Source: Osedax fenrisi (lineage: Eukaryota; Annelida; Polychaeta; Sabellida; Siboglinidae). Taken from it: a DNA stretch of 64,000 nt. Both the position numbers and the translations under genes were made by a program. The stretch covers positions 13,971,513 through 14,035,512 of the forward strand of contig OZ025244.1 of NCBI GenBank assembly GCA_964019155.1, given 5' to 3'. Shown here piece after piece: positions 25,184 through 35,807 of the stretch. Numbering within the stretch: position 1 is the first letter of the stretch; the number at the start of each line of letters is the position of its first letter. The notes beneath the pieces are model-generated. The model worked only from the letters and a program-made list of their open reading frames with translations, searched no databases and had not been told where the DNA came from.

Positions 25184-28100
25184 TTTATTATTAATATGTG
25201 TCTTATTTGCTATAATACAATCTATTATATAATATGATAGTAAAGTCAGCATAACAAAACAGTAACTTCAGCGTGTTCCTCTTCTGGTGATAGCGATACT
25301 TCTAGTGGATATCGCAGTAACCATGGTAATGGACTCGGCTATTCCGGTAACTGTGTTGATGCCAAAGATTTGCGTGTATCCGATAGAAAAGACACAGTAA
25401 ACCATGATAAACATCGAAGCAGGCTAAATAATAATACTCATTGTCTCTGGAATAATGAAATAAGCATTGTAGGAGATACACACGGTTTATTTAGATAGTA
25501 TTCTATACTTGATTATATACTTAATTATATAAAATACTGTATTATTATAGATAACTAAATAGTTAGTTAGATATCACATATATGATAATATATATATATA
25601 TATATATATCATCGATATAAAGAAAGTGGATAAGCAATTGTCGCACGCAATGCATGTTAAAGATAGATACGTGAATGACACTTTTATCGATAAATTAACA
25701 AAATGGTATCAGTGATTTTGATTGGATATTAGTCATATTATATATGTCAAATCTTAAAACAGTAGTCTTTTCGTCGAAATAGATTAAAGTAACTTCTATC
25801 TATATCAATGGATTTAAATTATAAATATCAATAAAATCAATAAAATAGTATTATAACTTCAATTTAAATACACAAAATTACGAGGAATGTTGATATTATG
25901 TATTTTAAATATATAATTTTATTTTTAGTATAGATAGTACATTAAAATTGGTAGTGATTATCAATATATATATGATAAATACATATTATTATAAATAAAA
26001 AGTAGTGGGCCAGATAGTGGGTTTCGACTGCAGCGCTCGTAGCGGATAGTGCCATACACTACATTCAATTGCTTATCCACTTTCTTTATATCGATGATAT
26101 ATATATATAAATTATTATTAGTAATAATAATAAAATTCCAGTATAATTATATTCTATATATTCTTAGATGGACTTTTGAATAGAATCGACGAATTGAATT
26201 CTTCATTTCTTGAATGTGGCAATACGTTTATTAATAAGGTAAATTTATAACTATTTTATTAATGTTGTATTGTTATATAAGAGTATGGTAATGATAAATA
26301 TATATATCATTAATATATAGTTGAAAAACAATTCAAGAATAGAAGAGAGTTTTAATTTAATCGGCAAAATTCTCGACATAGAAGATGAGTTCATAATTTC
26401 AATGAGATCAGGAGTAGAACAGTACTCCTGCCCACTGAAAAGTAGAACCACTTGTGAATCCAGATCTTTATTGACCAATCAACAACATCGGATGGTATTT
26501 CAAAATATTGAAAAGGTTATATAATAAATTATTTAAGTGATTCATGTAATTATTATTAACACTAATATATAATAATACTACTAATAATACTAATTATAAT
26601 GATGATGATAATGATGATGATGATAATGTGATGATGATAGTGGTGATTAATATTCAATGAATGATTGATTGATTAGTTTATTTAACAATGTAAATATATA
26701 ATACTTATATAACTCAAAACTGTATAATAGTGGCGAAAAAAAAAAGTTTAATAGTAAATAATTTTGTTAAAGCCTGTTTTTTTTATATAATGCAGCTGTA
26801 AAGGTTATTTTAGAAAATATGATAATGGATAGTATTTGTATATCGTCAACGTACATTTTGTATTCAATATTAAGATTTTTTTTTTAAATAAGTATTAATG
26901 TATAATATATATTACAAATAATAGTGGGTAAGTTACACTATATTTATTTAAACTGTGTGTCAACATTGCAAATGCAGATATACAGTCATTAATTTATATA
27001 GAAAAACTCATATTTTCAAGATAAATATAAATAAACTGGAGATTATTATTTAAAATTGATTTGTAAAATGCTTATATTGGATAACCGAAGGAAAATAATA
27101 TTATGATCAATTATATATAGATGCTGATGATAAAGCAAGCAATACTAATTGAGCTATATTGTTATTATTAAACGATTTTAATATAGAAGCAGTGATTATG
27201 TTACGTGAAATTATATTTAGTGTGATTTCCTATCAGCATTTTGGTTTTGTTTATGTACTAATAACTGGTAATTGATATATTGGTTTATAATTAAGTAGGG
27301 TGTCGGTATAGAGGTTAGATTTATTTTAAACATGTTATTATATGTAAATAAAACATTGAGGGAATATGTTATAATTAATTGAGTTACAGATAATTGTGGT
27401 TACAGATAATATATAGATATTTTGAGAATATTATTCATTGTGTGGTATTCATAAAGGGATAGGGTCATTTTTAGATGAAGTTTTTGATTTAATTAATATA
27501 TTTTATATTATATGACTATTGTAGGAATATTAAATAAATATAGGTGATAATTTATTTTAGACAATATGTGGATAACTGGAATATATTACTATTATATAAT
27601 TTGTAATTTAATAACAGGTATTTATTAGTTTATTGGAATATTTGTTTACGAAAATTTTCAGTGATACAATATTTAGAGTTACCATCTTGTTAATTGTATT
27701 ACGGTTATATTGCTGTTTTGTTTTTACGATATATGATGATTATGATGATGATGATTATTATGATGACGATGATGATGATAATGATGATGATAATGATGAT
27801 GATGATGAATATGATAATATTGATAATATTATTATAAATAATAATAATAATAATAATACAATAATTACAGTTAATAGCAATATCTGAATATCATATTATT
27901 GAACTATCGAAATGTTGTAACCTGGAACATAAACAATTGTCTACGGAACATGTTGCCCAAGTGTACAGCTCAAGAGTTAGTAATACACAATAGAGAATTA
28001 CATAATACAACAATAGAATCATTACATAACACACAATAGATAAGAACTACATCCGAGGCGTATAATAAATATGAACGTGGTTTGAAAAGATCTATGAGAA

Positions 28101-29523
28101 TTATTAAAGAATTAAAAAAAGATAAAGATATTCGAAGCTTTTTCGATGATAACGACCACATGAATTTAACAAGTGACATTTCTACAATAGAGCGCTTTCT
28201 TTGTAGACCAATACAAGTTTGTATATAAATATGTATTGTATTTATCTATGTATTTAATTACATACAAATATTCAGCACATAAACTTGTTGGTATCTTATA
28301 TAGACAAACTTTCACTGATGGAGATAATTGAAGATACATATTTACTTAAACACATAGTCACATGTTAGTAGGATATACTATAACATGTGTTATATCTATA
28401 TATTGATGATAATGCATTGTTAAAACAGCATTACACGTTAAAACATACGAAACTAATTCAATACAAGAAAATCTGTCGGAGTCAATTTCTATTGTTAATA
28501 ACATTGAAAAATATTTGAAATTCGAAGATGATGTCGAGGTCTGCATATCATTATTTAATAGTATATTATATTATGTAATATAATAAGATTTACTTAATAG
28601 TATATATTTATGTAATATAATATAATAAATTCAATTATTATAATTAATAATAATAATTTTCCTTCAAATAGCCGTTTCTTCTTTACGACGGAGTAAGACA
28701 ATTGATCTATGCCGGGGAGGTCATGTGGAGGTCAAACTATAAACAATGGATTCAAACTTGCGTATTAGTTTTCAACGATATTATATTATTAACTCGCGAA
28801 GGAAGTATTGATCAAAATTCAAGCATTATCGTTATTCATTCTCCAATCAAAGTCCGCAACATAATTTCAACTGACTTCTTAAAAAATGGTAAATATATTA
28901 GTTTCATTATTAATATTTACAAACATTATTTAAATAACTGTTATATAAAATTAGTTCACATTACAAGTACAGCTAAACTACCTGTGTAGTTCAGTTTGTC
29001 AATGTATCAGATATATAAGTAGTAGGACATGGGTTAAATCTTTAGGCGAACCAGTTATTGGGTCTAAAATAATATTTATCTTTAAGTGACCTTATATAAT
29101 TTTCTATAACAAAATTATCAGCTCTCATACAAATATTGGATACCTTACTATGAGAGCGGTTTCAGTGTGACATTAGAATCATTTTATTAAAAGTATAACA
29201 TATATAGATACTTATAAGTTCCGGAACGTGATGAAGGACCAACAAAATTACAATATTTTTTAAATATTAGTTTTTAGAATATTTAAATTATTATTTAGTT
29301 ATAAATAATACCATCCATATATGTATACATTAATTTGCTTCCCATTTACATTATAGGTGATGGCTTTTCCATTTTATCTGAAGCGAAACCATGTGATCTC
29401 AATGATTACATAACTGATGCTGATAACAAGAGAGTAGCTGTCAATCATGAATTCATGACGAAAGATGCATCCGAGAATACCCTGTGGAAATCATTGATAG
29501 ATGCTCTTAATTCTGCTAATTAA
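20710..29523 (+). CDS. PDZ-DH-PH Rho guanine nucleotide exchange factor, 14 exons
   Basis: Predicted to activate Rho-family GTPases: the DH domain ejects GDP, PH supports membrane binding or catalysis, and PDZ binds receptor or scaffold C-termini. Exons: 20667-20741, 21031-21067, 21459-21554, 23380-23567, 24622-25106, 25263-25484, 26168-26238, 26321-26515, 27871-27975, 28040-28216, 28276-28363, 28429-28538, 28672-28888, 29357-29523. All junctions are GT-AG and phases join without a stop to 729 residues. PDZ is at about 56-131 (GYGFTLRG carboxylate loop, GLRSGDHVMAIN). A Ser/Lys-rich linker at 132-377 contains GDSDTSSGY. DH is at about 378-602 (VFQNIEK, IERFLCRPIQ), and PH at 603-727 ends in a helix with the conserved Trp (NTLWKSLIDAL). 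Unlike vertebrate ARHGEF11/12 it has no RGS domain and no long C-terminal tail. The start is provisional: the frame is open upstream of 20710 to the acceptor at 20666, so earlier exons (perhaps the C2 exons) may exist. Confidence 0.88.
21031..21067 (+). CDS. RhoGEF exon 2
   Basis: 37 nt, acceptor ACTTTTAG, donor AAAG|GTTTGT. Encodes MKNLIRNKNQIK and ends in phase 0. Confidence 0.7.
21085..21387 (-). mobile_element. tRNA-derived SINE in a RhoGEF intron
   Basis: Minus-strand copy with head TATGGCTCAGTTGGCTAAGG, B-box region near 21330, body CTTCGAAGGGACATAAG and tail AACAATAACAATAAA. It lies antisense in intron 2. Confidence 0.75.
21459..21554 (+). CDS. RhoGEF exon 3
   Basis: 96 nt, phase 0 to phase 0. 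Acceptor ATATTCAG, donor GAT|GTTAAT. Encodes ELEETYYFSKEND then a Ser/Thr-rich run (SSASPSKRTAST), probably unstructured. Confidence 0.7.
22190..23235 (+). pseudogene. Decayed CR1/L2-type LINE fragment in a RhoGEF intron
   Basis: C/T-rich sequence with interrupted frames. Pieces such as SPSLSDLIDIFMKSHRIPP near 23130-23180 resemble the linker between endonuclease and reverse transcriptase in L2/CR1 elements. Many stops. It could instead be unrelated pyrimidine-rich DNA. Confidence 0.3.
23380..23567 (+). CDS. RhoGEF exon 4 (PDZ core)
   Basis: 188 nt, acceptor CCTATCAG, donor GTCAG|GTTCTC. Encodes HGYGFTLRG (carboxylate-binding loop) and AERAGLRSGDHVMAINAITA, then the start of the second helix. 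Ends in phase 2. Its GC content is much above the surrounding intron. Confidence 0.85.
24622..25106 (+). CDS. RhoGEF exon 5 (PDZ end and linker)
   Basis: 485 nt, acceptor CTATGTAG, donor AAAAG|GTTAGA. The AG carried from exon 4 plus G makes Arg, then KSKEQVHIEVQRY closes the last PDZ strand. The rest is a low-complexity Ser/Thr/Asn/Lys linker without a recognised domain. Confidence 0.82.
25131..25178. repeat. (TA)n microsatellite in an intron
   Basis: About 48 bp of pure TA repeat between RhoGEF exons 5 and 6. Confidence 0.95.
25263..25484 (+). CDS. RhoGEF exon 6 (linker)
   Basis: 222 nt, acceptor AAAACAG, donor CACG|GTTTAT. Open in the frame set by exon 5 (TSACSSSGDSDTSSGYRSN...). Rich in Ser, Asn and Asp, with no domain. 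The acidic-serine run could be phosphorylated, which is inference. Confidence 0.75.
25604..26102. mobile_element. MITE with 31-bp perfect terminal inverted repeats
   Basis: CATCGATATAAAGAAAGTGG... (25610-25640) is repeated exactly in reverse complement at 26066-26096, with matching TA runs outside. About 490 bp, inside intron 6 of the RhoGEF gene. The same CATCGATATAAAG end recurs at 46595 and 60327. The right inner part carries a tRNA-like GCAGTCGAAACCC on the minus strand. Confidence 0.8.
26168..26238 (+). CDS. RhoGEF exon 7
   Basis: 71 nt, acceptor TATTCTTAG, donor AAG|GTAAAT. Encodes DGLLNRIDELNSSFLEC, a probable helix just before the DH domain. Confidence 0.75.
26321..26515 (+). CDS. 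RhoGEF exon 8 (DH start)
   Basis: 195 nt in phase 0, acceptor AATATATAG, donor AAG|GTTATA. Encodes IEESFNLIGKILDIEDEF (first DH helix) and VFQNIEK, the usual Phe-x-Asn-Ile block of DH domains. Confidence 0.8.
27871..27975 (+). CDS. RhoGEF exon 9 (DH)
   Basis: 105 nt in phase 0, acceptor AATTACAG, donor AGA|GTTAGT. Encodes LIAISEYHIIELSKC, continuing the DH helix that follows the QNIE block. The preceding 1355-bp intron is AT-rich with (GAT)n and (AAT)n. Confidence 0.78.
28040..28216 (+). CDS. RhoGEF exon 10 (DH)
   Basis: 177 nt in phase 0, acceptor ACACAATAG, donor CAA|GTTTGT. Encodes YNKYERGLKRSMRIIKELKK and IERFLCRPIQ, the third conserved DH region. Introns on either side are only 64 and 59 bp. 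Confidence 0.82.
28276..28363 (+). CDS. RhoGEF exon 11 (DH)
   Basis: 88 nt, acceptor ATATTCAG, donor ACAT|GTTAGT. Continues Q|HINLLVSYIDKLSLMEIIE. Most DH domains have Arg after Pro-x-Gln; here the junction gives His. Confidence 0.78.
28429..28538 (+). CDS. RhoGEF exon 12 (DH end)
   Basis: 110 nt, acceptor AAAACAG, donor GAG|GTCTGC (weaker than the others). Encodes LHVKTYETNSIQENLSESI then IEKYLKFEDDVE, the last DH helix. Confidence 0.75.
28672..28888 (+). CDS. RhoGEF exon 13 (PH, first half)
   Basis: 217 nt, acceptor TCAAATAG, donor AATG|GTAAAT. Encodes LIYAGEVMWRS and CVLVFNDIILLTRE, the typical first strands of a PH domain after a DH domain. Confidence 0.85.
28976..29190 (+). mobile_element. 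Diverged tRNA-SINE in the last RhoGEF intron
   Basis: Matches the SINE family head (CCTGTGTAGTTCAGTTTGTC, then GTAGGACATGGGTTAAATC) and body (GACCTTATATAATTTTC, CAGCTCTCAT). It is the most diverged of the longer copies and lies in sense orientation. Confidence 0.6.
29357..29523 (+). CDS. RhoGEF exon 14 (PH end, stop)
   Basis: 167 nt, acceptor CATTATAG, joined in phase 1, ending in TAA at 29521. Encodes DYITDADNKRVAVNHEF and a final helix NTLWKSLIDALNSAN with the conserved PH tryptophan. The protein stops right after the PH domain. Confidence 0.85.
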
Positions 29524-29633
29524 TTCCATAAATCATTGAATTATGTTGACCATAAATTATTTCAGTATTAATAGCTATTCCTATATTATATAATAGAGTT
29601 ATACACAATTATCTATATATTATATATTGTATA

Positions 29634-29639
<6 letters not shown>

Positions 29640-29686
<47 letters not shown>
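29640..29686. repeat. (TA)n microsatellite in the 3' flank
   Basis: About 46 bp of pure TA downstream of the RhoGEF stop codon. Confidence 0.95.
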
Positions 29687-29691
<5 letters not shown>

Positions 29692-29732
29692 ATATGTATA
29701 TATTTAAGGTATATTAATTTCACATTTGTTGT

Positions 29733-29738
29733 AATAAA
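29733..29738 (+). terminator. Candidate polyadenylation signal AATAAA
   Basis: A canonical hexamer 210 bp after the RhoGEF stop codon. In sequence this AT-rich it may also occur by chance. Confidence 0.3.
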
Positions 29739-29739
29739 T

Positions 29740-30735
29740 TTTTATAAATAATATAAATTTTATTTAATATAAAATATTACACTATTTAGATAGATATATA
29801 TTTATTATTGAAATAATATAATGTACATTTTTTTCTTTTAAGATTAGATTTCAATTTTCTTTATTTATATTACAAGTGGCTTCAAAATAAGATCCTGATA
29901 TTATCTAATTATTACCAGTGATTCATGTATACATTACGAGGTACAGGAACATTAGTCTTTAAAATTGTAATAGTTAATAGTAAATAGTAAATGGTAATAT
30001 ATATTTTGTAATACATTTTATTGTTTTTAAAGTTTATTTATTTTTTGTTATTTATTTCAGTTAAGTTTTTTGGATGTTGATTGCAATATTATGATGCATA
30101 TATATTTGTGTATGTAGTACATAGATGTATAGTTTACAATAAACTATAAACTGTAAACTATAAATCTATGATGTAGTATTTTATTTGATAGGAGTAACTC
30201 TGGTATATTAGGTCTTCAAATTTGTTAACATTATTATTTGTATAGTTTAAAAAAAATAATAGTTGTATTTACAATATTATTTGAGAATCTGTTTACATAA
30301 TATAATTCCATAAGTAATGTAGTAACAAATACTATTATATATGAGTATACGGGTATGTTAATTTAATAGCTTAACTCAACTTGGATATTAAAAATTGAAT
30401 TGTTGATAGTTTGTTATTTAAATTGTTGAATTTGTTGAATTTAAGTTTTCTATCAAAATTAAAAACTATAATTATATATGTTAGTTTTAATATAAATTTA
30501 TAATTTATGTTTTATTAATAAATAGTTTTTAATTATTATTTTTATACCATTTATCTATTTTTATTATGGTTTTTTTTATTAAATTTTACGGTTATATATT
30601 ATTAGCCAAACAAGTTATAGCAGTATAATCTGAATATACTATTCATTATATTGTTTTTTAAATATAATGGTATATCATAGATATACATAATGTACATTAA
30701 TTAACCTAGTGTGGATCCTTGAGATATCCTTACCC
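29740..30735. other. AT-rich stretch, nothing recognised
   Basis: No open frame, repeat or motif that I can support beyond simple AT sequence. Confidence 0.5.
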
Positions 30736-30789
30736 AGCTAACAGTAAGAGCAGCATAATAGAATAAGATAATATCCTCAAATGTTTACA

Positions 30790-31215
30790 TTGTGCTGTTA
30801 TGCTGCTCTTATAAAGTTTGATTTTGTTGCTATTATGCTGCTTTTATGCGGCTATTATAACGTATATTATGCTGCTTTTATGCTGCTTTTATTCTGCTAT
30901 TATGCTAATATTATGCTGATATTATGCTGCTATTAGAAAGTATATTATGCTGCTATTAAAAGTATATTATGCTGCTATTAGAAAGTCTATTATGCTGCTA
31001 TTAGAAATTATATTATGATGTTATTATGTTGCCATTATAAAGTCTATTTTGCTTATACTATGGTGTTATTATAAATTCTATTATATGCTATTATAAATGC
31101 TATTATGTTGCTATTATGCTGCCATTAATTTGTAATTATATTATGCTGCCCTTAAAACTATAGTATGCTTCCATTAAAAGTATATTATGCTGCTATTGAT
31201 ATTGCTCTTATGTTA
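30790..31215 (+). repeat. Degenerate tandem array of TATTATGCTGC
   Basis: More than twenty copies of ATTATGCTGC or close variants, separated by variable spacers such as ATTAGAAAGTATA. Confidence 0.8.
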
Positions 31216-31688
31216 ACATTAACATTATATTACGACATCATTATTTATCTAATATTCTTACAATATAAAATATATATTAATAAATATGTAGTATGCATTT
31301 AAAAATTTATTAAAATAAAATATACATATAAATATATATATATACAAGTAAACACTTTATGTATCAATTTTCTTATATTTCATCATTAGCTGTAATAGTT
31401 AAAAAATATGTAAAAAGGAAGATTTTTAATAAGAAGATCAATCTAATTAGGTACATTATAAATTTGTGTTAGTGAATAAAGAATAATAAATTAGTATGAA
31501 ATAATGATAGGTAATATATATATTATAATTATTAAATTAATAAATAAATAGTTTTAATGGGTATTTTATAATTCATAAATATTAACTGTTCGCATAAATA
31601 ACTTGTATTTCATTTGTGAGTTGGATTATTTAAATGTTATATATATTATATAATATAAATATATATGCCTACACAGTGTGTAGTACAC

Positions 31689-31689
<1 letters not shown>

Positions 31690-31728
<39 letters not shown>
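31690..31728. repeat. (TA)n microsatellite
   Basis: About 38 bp of TA repeat within the TIR element. Confidence 0.9.
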
Positions 31729-31732
<4 letters not shown>

Positions 31733-32550
31733 ATCTTAGAATCAACCTTAGAATTTGAATTAATGACATTTTGCTCTCTTCGAACCTAAAAAGTATTATA
31801 AAATTCTATAGCACATTATATTAAATATTTATATTATATATATATATTTAAAATCAGTGTTCCCATTTATTTAAATATTTTGCGAAATCTTCGGAAAAAC
31901 TTTAATATAATTTAGAAAAATTATAATAAAGTATTGTTCTTCAATATTATATATATATATATATATATACCTACTATACAAAAGAAAGTATATTTAATAA
32001 TATATATATATATATACATGTGTGTGTCTGTGTGGAGTTAACTAGAGAACCGGGGGAATGTTATATTATAATACAAACTATAGTTTGACTGAAAAAAATG
32101 ATTTTTTTTCATGTAAAATCTTCCTGGAACTTTTTTGAAATATTATAGACAATTTTAATATTTATAAACAATTTGTTGATATATTAAAAAAAAAATGGTT
32201 AACTATTTTTGTAAGTTTTTTTGTATTTTTTAAATATTATTTTATATATTTTTCAACTAATTGTTGAAATATTATTATTTTAAGATATTATAATTATATA
32301 AATATTATAAGATATGAATATTATATTTAAAAAAAATATTTTGTATTATTTTTAAATATTTGTTAGAATATTTACAATAATTTTTCGACTATTATTTGAA
32401 ATATTGTAAACTAATATTTTTCTACATTTGTTTGTATTTTAGCTATAATTTATTTTATTGTATATACTAGCAATGCAGTATCAGGAATAGCTATAATTAA
32501 TAAATAATAGATCTAATATGAAAACAATCAAAAATCGAGACATAATAATA

Positions 32551-32999
32551 TTATAAATTATAGAATAAATATGTGGGAGGATCATATGATCTAAATATGA
32601 GGCATGAGGGTAAATTACACTACTATATATTTATATGCATATCAGTGAATAATTATACTAGATATTACATCAAAATTAAATTAAATTCAAATGAAATAAT
32701 AAAAATAAATTCAAATTACATAAAAACAATTCAAATGGAATAATAAAATTAAATTCAAATGAAATAAAATGAATTAATAAAAATCAATTCAAATTAATTA
32801 AATCCACATAAAATAATTAATATATATATTTATATAAAATAGTATATTATAACTATTACATACTTTTCCATATAAGTTAATTTTATAAGGATTATAAGGA
32901 TTTTGTAAATTGTAATATTGATATTATACATGCATGTATGTATCTATATGCATACATGCATGTATGTATCTATATGCATACATGCATATATAAATTGTA

Positions 33000-33042
<43 letters not shown>

Positions 33043-33086
33043 ATAGATTATATATATATGCATATCATTATATATCATTTACATAT
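32551..33086 (+). repeat. Third copy of an internal block of the Tc5/pogo-like transposon
   Basis: Colinear with about 53920-54580 of the right transposon copy (TATGTGGGAGGATCATATGA, CAGTGAATAATTATACTAG, GGATTATAAGGATTTTGTAA), but with only one unit of the tandem block. It stops exactly where the next MITE begins. Confidence 0.7.
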
Positions 33087-34064
33087 AGAGGTCCCCCATT
33101 ACATATAAAGTCCCCTATTACCGACCCCCTCCTAATACCGACCCCCTCTCGTATCTCAGTAACTATAAGAGATATCAAAAAATAATATATACACGAACTG
33201 TTAGTAATTTAATGATACATATGAATAAGTATTTTGTTTTAACACATATTTAATCCTACAATTGTTATTTGATAAAATGTAATATTCTGTTTTTACTTTT
33301 TAAATATTTGAATAATAACTTTTTTTAAATCATTGTAAATACTTTATTAATTAAAAGAAAACTTAATACTGTACATAATATTGTAGATCAATAAAATGTT
33401 TATAATTATTATAAAAATAATTCAATTTGAATAACTATTAACTAAAATATCTTAATTATAGCAACCCATATGATTTTCCTAATACCGACCCCCTAAATTA
33501 CCCTAATACCGACCCCCATGTGATTTATAATATCCAATCAAAATAGATCAGTATTTTACTTTAAAATATGTCATAAGTCGTTTGTTTATCATTGATATAG
33601 ATTAAGGATTCATGATTCCATTATATTATATACATACTGATTAATAACTAAATATTAAATAATAATATATACTATTTTAATATAATTACTATAAAGTTTA
33701 AATTTAAATTTAATATTACTATTAAAACATAAATTCAATACAAAATAATTGCTTGCATGTTATAATTAATTATATTTATTAATATCTACTATGTTGATTG
33801 GATATTATAATACTAAAAGTATGTATACCACGATTATTTTAGGGGGTCGGTAATAGGGGAAGGGGGTCGGTATTAGGATCAGGTATCCGATTACCGACCC
33901 CCCTGTTTATTTTTGTAAATATAATTATATCAACAATTTAAATTAGCCACATTATTCATTACCATAATATTACCCTATTTACAAAATTTCACATAAATAT
34001 ATTTAATATTGAATACGTTATTACAAATAATCATTTAGGGGTCGGTAATCGGGGAATTTCCCCT
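33087..34064. mobile_element. MITE with repeated ACCGACCCCC boxes, copy A
   Basis: Bounded at the right by GGTCGGTAATCGGGGAATTTCCCCT and at the left by a degraded mirror of it. TAATACCGACCCCC boxes recur in both orientations at both ends and internally (33118-33150, 33484-33515, 33841-33902). An inverted copy lies at 62841-63811. Confidence 0.65.
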
Positions 34065-34668
34065 ATATATATTAATCATTAATGTAATGCTACACATTTT
34101 CATTACAAGTTATTGTATTCCATAGAAAAATAATATTAATTAATAATATAAATCGCTCTAATTAATATTATTTTTAATATGTTAACCTATTTAAAGTAAA
34201 ATTTAAAAAAAATTTAAAAGTATTATTTTAAAATTTTAAAATTAAAAAAAAATTGTATTATAAATTAATATTAACTTATTATAACTTAACAGTAAGTTAC
34301 ATTATTTATCTTATATCATGCTACAATATATAATATTAAATATAATTAATTATAACCTTGTAGCAATGTACTCTCCTTACTCTCCTCGTAATCTTAATTA
34401 TTGAATAGAATAAGATATATTATAAGTAAAACGAGTAAATTGGGACGATAAATATATATCGTCACATAAATAATACATAATATTATTGGCTCTCTAAGAT
34501 TATTACCAAAGATTAGTATTATTATTAAACTTAGGTCAAGGTTTAAATTCAAAAGTTAACTTATAATCGGCTTATAATAATACAATACATTAATTAATTT
34601 ACATTTTTACATTTAAATATATCCTAATACATTATATAATATCAACATTGATATTATATAATTTGTTT

Positions 34669-35020
34669 TTGTTGCTGTTATGCTGCTATTATGCTGCCAT
34701 ATTAAGTATATTATGCTGCTATTATGCTGCTATTGTAAAGTTTGTTTTTGCTGCTATTATTCTGCTTTTATGCTGCCATAGTAAGTATATTATGCTGCTA
34801 TTATGCTGCTATTATAAAGTTTGTTTTTGTGTATATTATGCTGCTATTATGCTGCCATAGTAAGTATATTATGCTGCTATTGTAAAGTTTGTTTTTGCTG
34901 CTATTATGCTGCTTTTATGCTGCCATAGTAAGTATATTATGCTGCTATTAATTGTAATGCTATTATGCTGCTATTATTATTATCAGATATGCTATTATGC
35001 TGCTGTTATGCTGCTCTTAC
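34669..35020 (+). repeat. Second TATTATGCTGC array
   Basis: More than twenty units, including a higher-order unit of about 60 bp (GCTGCCATAGTAAGTATATT plus array units plus AAAGTTTGTTTTTG) repeated about four times. Confidence 0.85.
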
Positions 35021-35029
35021 TTTTAGCTT

Positions 35030-35741
35030 ACTACATTGACGAGTTGACATAGTATTGATATCGGAATGGTAACTATTACATAACCCTGGTGATTAATTTA
35101 TTTGTGAAATTGATGATATTGCAGTACATTCTCCTGGGAATTAGGATTAGTTGATGATTTTATTTTAATTAAAATCCATAGATTTCCGAACTTCCCAACA
35201 TATCTTTAGTAAAGCATATTGTCAATAGAGTGACATTATAATATGTAAATAAGTTCGTATCATTGATATCAATATAATATTATACATAGTTTATGTGGTA
35301 TAAATGCTTAATTTTATTATCGTGAATTATAAAAACACATTAGTGACACCATTACACTATATTTACTGATCTTAATTTTAAGACCTTTAAAACTTATAAT
35401 ATATGTATGTTATAATATTAAATTATATACACATGCACGTACATCAATAGAGTTTGACTGTTAGACCATTAGCGAGATACAACTGTTAGCTATGCTTACT
35501 ATAGGTCGTACTGATGGTAGCACTGTTAATAAGCTTAGTTAACCTACTAGCCTATTGTTCACGGACCACCCACGATCTCTAGATGAATCTGACACCGCGG
35601 TGAGTCATAATCAATGCTTTACGCATGCATAGTAGCGAGGACAGGACATGAGGTTAAGTCCCTTGCTAATTTACATATAAAGAACAGGCAAAAGTTCACA
35701 CTTGTAAACAACTATAACTTTAAGACTATAATATATTTATA

Positions 35742-35807
<66 letters not shown>

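Larger units (their letters stand above)
30736..35028. mobile_element. TIR element with internal TATTATGCTGC arrays
   Basis: The left end AGCTAACAGTAAGAGCAGCA (30736 on) matches the reverse complement of the right end (35006-35028) with one mismatch in 23 bp. Just inside each end lie tandem arrays of an 11-13 bp unit TATTATGCTGC (about 30790-31215 and 34669-35020), both in the same orientation. The centre holds other repeats (32551-33086, 33087-34064) and no recognisable protein. No clear target duplication was found. A non-autonomous, foldback-like class is the best guess. Confidence 0.6.

Noticed and set aside
27633..27887. Acidic Asp-rich open frame
   Set aside because: Translation of (GAT)n and (AAT)n simple repeats within a RhoGEF intron.
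30790..31215. CRISPR-like array
   Set aside because: Units are 11-13 bp with irregular spacers in a eukaryotic TIR element; no cas genes or palindromic repeats.
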